Shown here piece by piece: positions 4,600 through 6,654 of a stretch of 6,654 nt of DNA; the first letter of the stretch is position 1; each line of letters opens with the position of its first letter. The translations under genes were made by a program, and so were the position numbers. The DNA comes from a bacterium (GTDB lineage: Bacteria > Actinomycetota > Acidimicrobiia > Acidimicrobiales > CATQHL01), in contig JAPONU010000341.1 of the NCBI GenBank assembly GCA_026713745.1, positions 1 through 6,654 of the forward strand, given 5' to 3'. The notes beneath the pieces are model-generated. The model was not told the origin of the DNA. It saw only the letters and a list, made by a program, of their open reading frames with translations, and made no database searches.

Positions 4600-6527
4600 A
4601 TGAGCGCTCCACGTCTGCCCGGCGCCGCGCCGCCCCTGCCTGAACCCCGCTGGGAATGGGAGCAGCCCGACCCGAACCGCAGCGGATCGGCGGGTGATCT
4701 GTCAAGACTGTTCCGCAATGTGAACGTGAAGAAGCCCGGCGTCATGGAAATCGGCGCTCCGTCCGACGACGCTACCGTCTTGGCGCGCGAGGCCATCCAG
4801 AACTCGTGGGACGCCGCGATCGAGTTGCGGGAGACCTGGACGCGGCCAGAGACCCCCCCCCGTTCGAGATCCTCTTCCGCTACGAGTCGGCATCCGGTGA
4901 CGACAAGCGCCGGCTGATCGATCGGCTCGGCCTGCGCGAGGCGGCCGAGCGGGCATCCTCCGTCGACAGACGGCGAATAGGATTACGGGCCTCCGACTGC
5001 CTCGACCGCCTAGAGGACGCATCGCCGCTGCCCTACCTGGTCATCGAGGAGAGTGCCGCCTCCGGCATGTACGGCGCATGGCAAGCGGCCAAGTCCAAGC
5101 TCTACCTGGCGCTCGGCACCTTGGGCTACACGCCGAAGACCAGCGGTGAGGGAGGATCGTACGGCTATGGCAAGGCCGGGCTGATACGGGGCTCGGCCGT
5201 TCGAGCGGTTCTGGTCTACACCTGTTTCGAGGAGCGCCCCGACGATCCAGGGATCACCCGCCGACTCATGGGCATGACGTACTGGGGTCAGCACGATCTG
5301 CACGGCGACAGCTTCACCGGCTTCGCCCGGTTCGGAGAGCGCAAATCGGATGGCACGGTCCGCCCCTTCGAGAACGAGGCGGCCGACAGCGTCGCTGGAT
5401 CCCTCGGCCTCGCGGTGCGGCATCCCGAGGAGCCCGAGCTGCTCGGCACAACCTTCCTCCTCGTTGAGCCGACGGTCAACGAGTACGACCTCGTCACCGC
5501 GATCGAGCGGAACTGGTGGCCGGCACTGGAGGAGGACGACTTCGACGCCGTCGTCGACGGCTACGGCGGTCGGCTCCACCCCAGACCGCGCACCGACCCA
5601 GTGCTGAACAGCTTCATCGACGCCTACGAGTGGGCAACGATCCCACAGGACAACGCCACGATGACGGCGCGCCGCTACGAACTGGGCACCTCGTCTCATC
5701 GTCTCGGATCGCTGGGGATCGTGGCCGACCCGGAGGGTTGGTCGTACCCGGAGCAGACCGGCTCGCAGAACGACGAAGGGATCGACCATCGGAGTCTCGT
5801 GGCCCTCGTGCGCAAGCCGCGGATGGTCGTGGAGTACCTGCCCACCCCGCGGCGGGGGAGCAAGAACCGGCCCTGCGTTCGCGGCGTCTTCATTGCCGAC
5901 GACGGGATCAACGATGCCCTCCGCGACACCGAGCCCATGGGCCATGACGCCTGGCGGACCACGGCGAGCGACGATGCAACCGACGGTGAGAATGCTGCGA
6001 TCGCCCACGCCGTCATCAAGCGGATTGGTGGCCGCGTGCGCGAGTTCCAAAGGAGTCTCACCCCTCCCGAACGCCCGCCCGAGGACATCCGGCTTGACCT
6101 CTTCGACAGCCTGATGCGGCGAATCCTCCGAGGAATCGGAACGGGAGCGTCGGCACCACCCTCGGACATCCGCCCGGTGAGCATCGAGTTGCCTCACCGG
6201 GCGGAGCAGGCGGGCGCGGGCACGATACGCGTCGTCGGGCGCGCCGTGGTCTCCCTCAGCGAGCACTTTGAGGGCGACGAGTCGTCGGCAACAGTCAGGC
6301 TCCGCTACCACATCCTCGACGACGAGAGGGCACGCGATCCGATCTCACTGGATGTTGAGGTCCCCGCAGGATTCGGCCGGCTCGCTGGCGACGACGCCAC
6401 CTTCGAGGGAATGCTCTCGCACGAGCCCGTAAGCTTCGAGTTCGCCAGCAAGCCGTACAGTTCCGACTGGACCGGGCGGCTCGTGGCGGACGTAGACCTC
6501 GACCCGGCGGAGATCCGGGAGCCATGA
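4600..6527 (+). CDS. GHKL-fold ATPase, probable defence-type, frame disrupted at a C9 tract
   Basis: Allowing one frame change at the C run 4853-4861, this is a ~642-residue GHKL (Bergerat-fold) ATPase. The N-box REAIQNSWDAA contains Glu64, Asn68 and Asp71. After the C run come FEILFRYES (from residue 89), a D-box-like LVIEESAASGMYG (147-159) and a glycine-rich lid GEGGSYGYGKAG (183-194). Then follows a long unassigned region with GTTFLLVEPTVNEYDLVTAIERNWWP, and a beta-rich C-terminus. The order N-box, D-box, lid resembles MORC/MutL/Hsp90-type ATPases, some of which occur in prokaryotic defence and restriction operons. The D-box is unusual: Glu151 stands where Asp is normal and Ala153 where Gly is normal. 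Without a shift, translation from ATG 4600 stops at 4917 after 105 residues, and the downstream frame, from GTG 4806 to 6527, lacks the N-box. The stop overlaps the next gene's ATG. ATG 4600 is preferred over GTG 4513 because upstream residues look random. Confidence 0.75.
4853..4861 (+). repeat. Nine-cytosine homopolymer inside the GHKL ATPase gene
   Basis: Nine consecutive C between GA and GTTCGAG. The N-terminal half of the protein reads in one frame up to this tract and the rest in the frame one base back; seven or ten C would join them (Thr-Pro-Pro-Phe or Thr-Pro-Pro-Pro-Phe). In the upstream frame the tract includes an in-register C CCC CCC heptamer, a permitted -1 slippery pattern. Confidence 0.95.
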
Positions 6528-6654
6528 GCTTCGAATCCCGCATCGTGCGACCCTTCCGAAGCACTCCCCTTGACGAGGTCCTGTCGTCGTGCACGTTCCA
6601 GTTCGGCGGTCAGGAGTGCAAGGCGAATGCCGGCATCACGGTCGCCGATCCCGA
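6524..6654 (+). CDS. Unknown protein coupled to the GHKL ATPase (N-terminal fragment, runs off right edge)
   Basis: The ATG at 6524 overlaps the stop of the GHKL ATPase gene (ATGA), so the two are almost certainly one translationally coupled operon. The visible 43 residues begin MSFESRIVRPFRSTPLDEVL and continue SSCTFQFGGQECKANAGITV. There is no signal peptide or membrane segment, and two cysteines are visible (residues 23 and 32). The codon pattern resembles that of the upstream gene. I do not recognise a family from this fragment. Being the immediate partner of a GHKL ATPase, it may be a second component of the same system. A GGAG lies in the last codons of the ATPase gene (6509-6512), within range to serve as a Shine-Dalgarno. 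Confidence 0.75.
   Translation, partial: MSFESRIVRPFRSTPLDEVLSSCTFQFGGQECKANAGITVADP

Noticed and set aside
4310..4603. Open plus-strand frame from the nicX relic to the ATPase start, considered as a gene (65 codons from GTG 4406)
   Set aside because: No ribosome binding site, no family-like sequence past the relic, and an irregular Cys/Ser/Arg-rich composition; open by chance.
5010..6311. 433-codon minus-strand open frame opposite the GHKL ATPase gene
   Set aside because: Antisense shadow; the plus-strand frame carries the ATPase motifs, and codon third positions favour the plus strand.

Overview
High-GC bacterial DNA, probably actinobacterial. The metK-then-priA order on the minus strand and the style of the MetK C-terminus fit Actinobacteria, and I would guess an Acidimicrobiia-like lineage, but the window cannot settle it. 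There are no rRNA, tRNA, CRISPR, transposase or integrase genes in view.

Layout. (1) Positions 1-1410, minus strand: housekeeping genes, with a complete metK (S-adenosylmethionine synthetase) followed by the first ~51 codons of priA, which runs off the left edge. (2) Positions 1411-1595: a divergent intergenic region with a TATACT -10 candidate facing metK. (3) Positions 1596-3723, plus strand: a compact catabolic-looking unit made of an alpha/beta hydrolase, a NicX-type ring-cleaving Fe(II) dioxygenase that overlaps it by ATGA, and a small unknown protein with a very strong Shine-Dalgarno. NicX (2,5-dihydroxypyridine dioxygenase) and an alpha/beta hydrolase (NicD, N-formylmaleamate deformylase) act consecutively in aerobic nicotinate degradation, so the pair may be a two-step N-heterocycle opening and deformylation module. 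(4) Positions 3698-4287, minus strand: a type II toxin-antitoxin module (HigB/Gp49-like toxin, then HigA-like antitoxin, GTGA overlap). Its start is preceded by a TACACT -10 box that overlaps a near-perfect 16-bp palindrome, a probable autoregulatory operator. (5) Positions 4340-4396: a short relic of a second nicX-like gene (15 of 18 residues identical to the intact NicX around its metal-ligand motif). This places the toxin-antitoxin module between an intact copy and a remnant. (6) Positions 4397-4599: intergenic, with a possible promoter. (7) Positions 4600-6654, plus strand: start of an accessory operon. A ~642-residue GHKL-fold ATPase (Bergerat-type N-box and glycine-rich lid) is split by a nine-cytosine tract that throws it out of frame; an ATGA-overlapping downstream gene of unknown function runs off the right edge.

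The most interesting part is the right end. A GHKL ATPase of MORC/MutL/Hsp90-like architecture next to a toxin-antitoxin module and translationally coupled to an unknown partner looks like the beginning of a defence-type operon. Its reading frame depends on a homopolymer that could be a phase-variable switch, a site of slippage, a dead gene or an assembly error. The nicD/nicX-like pair and the nicX relic are the second point of interest.
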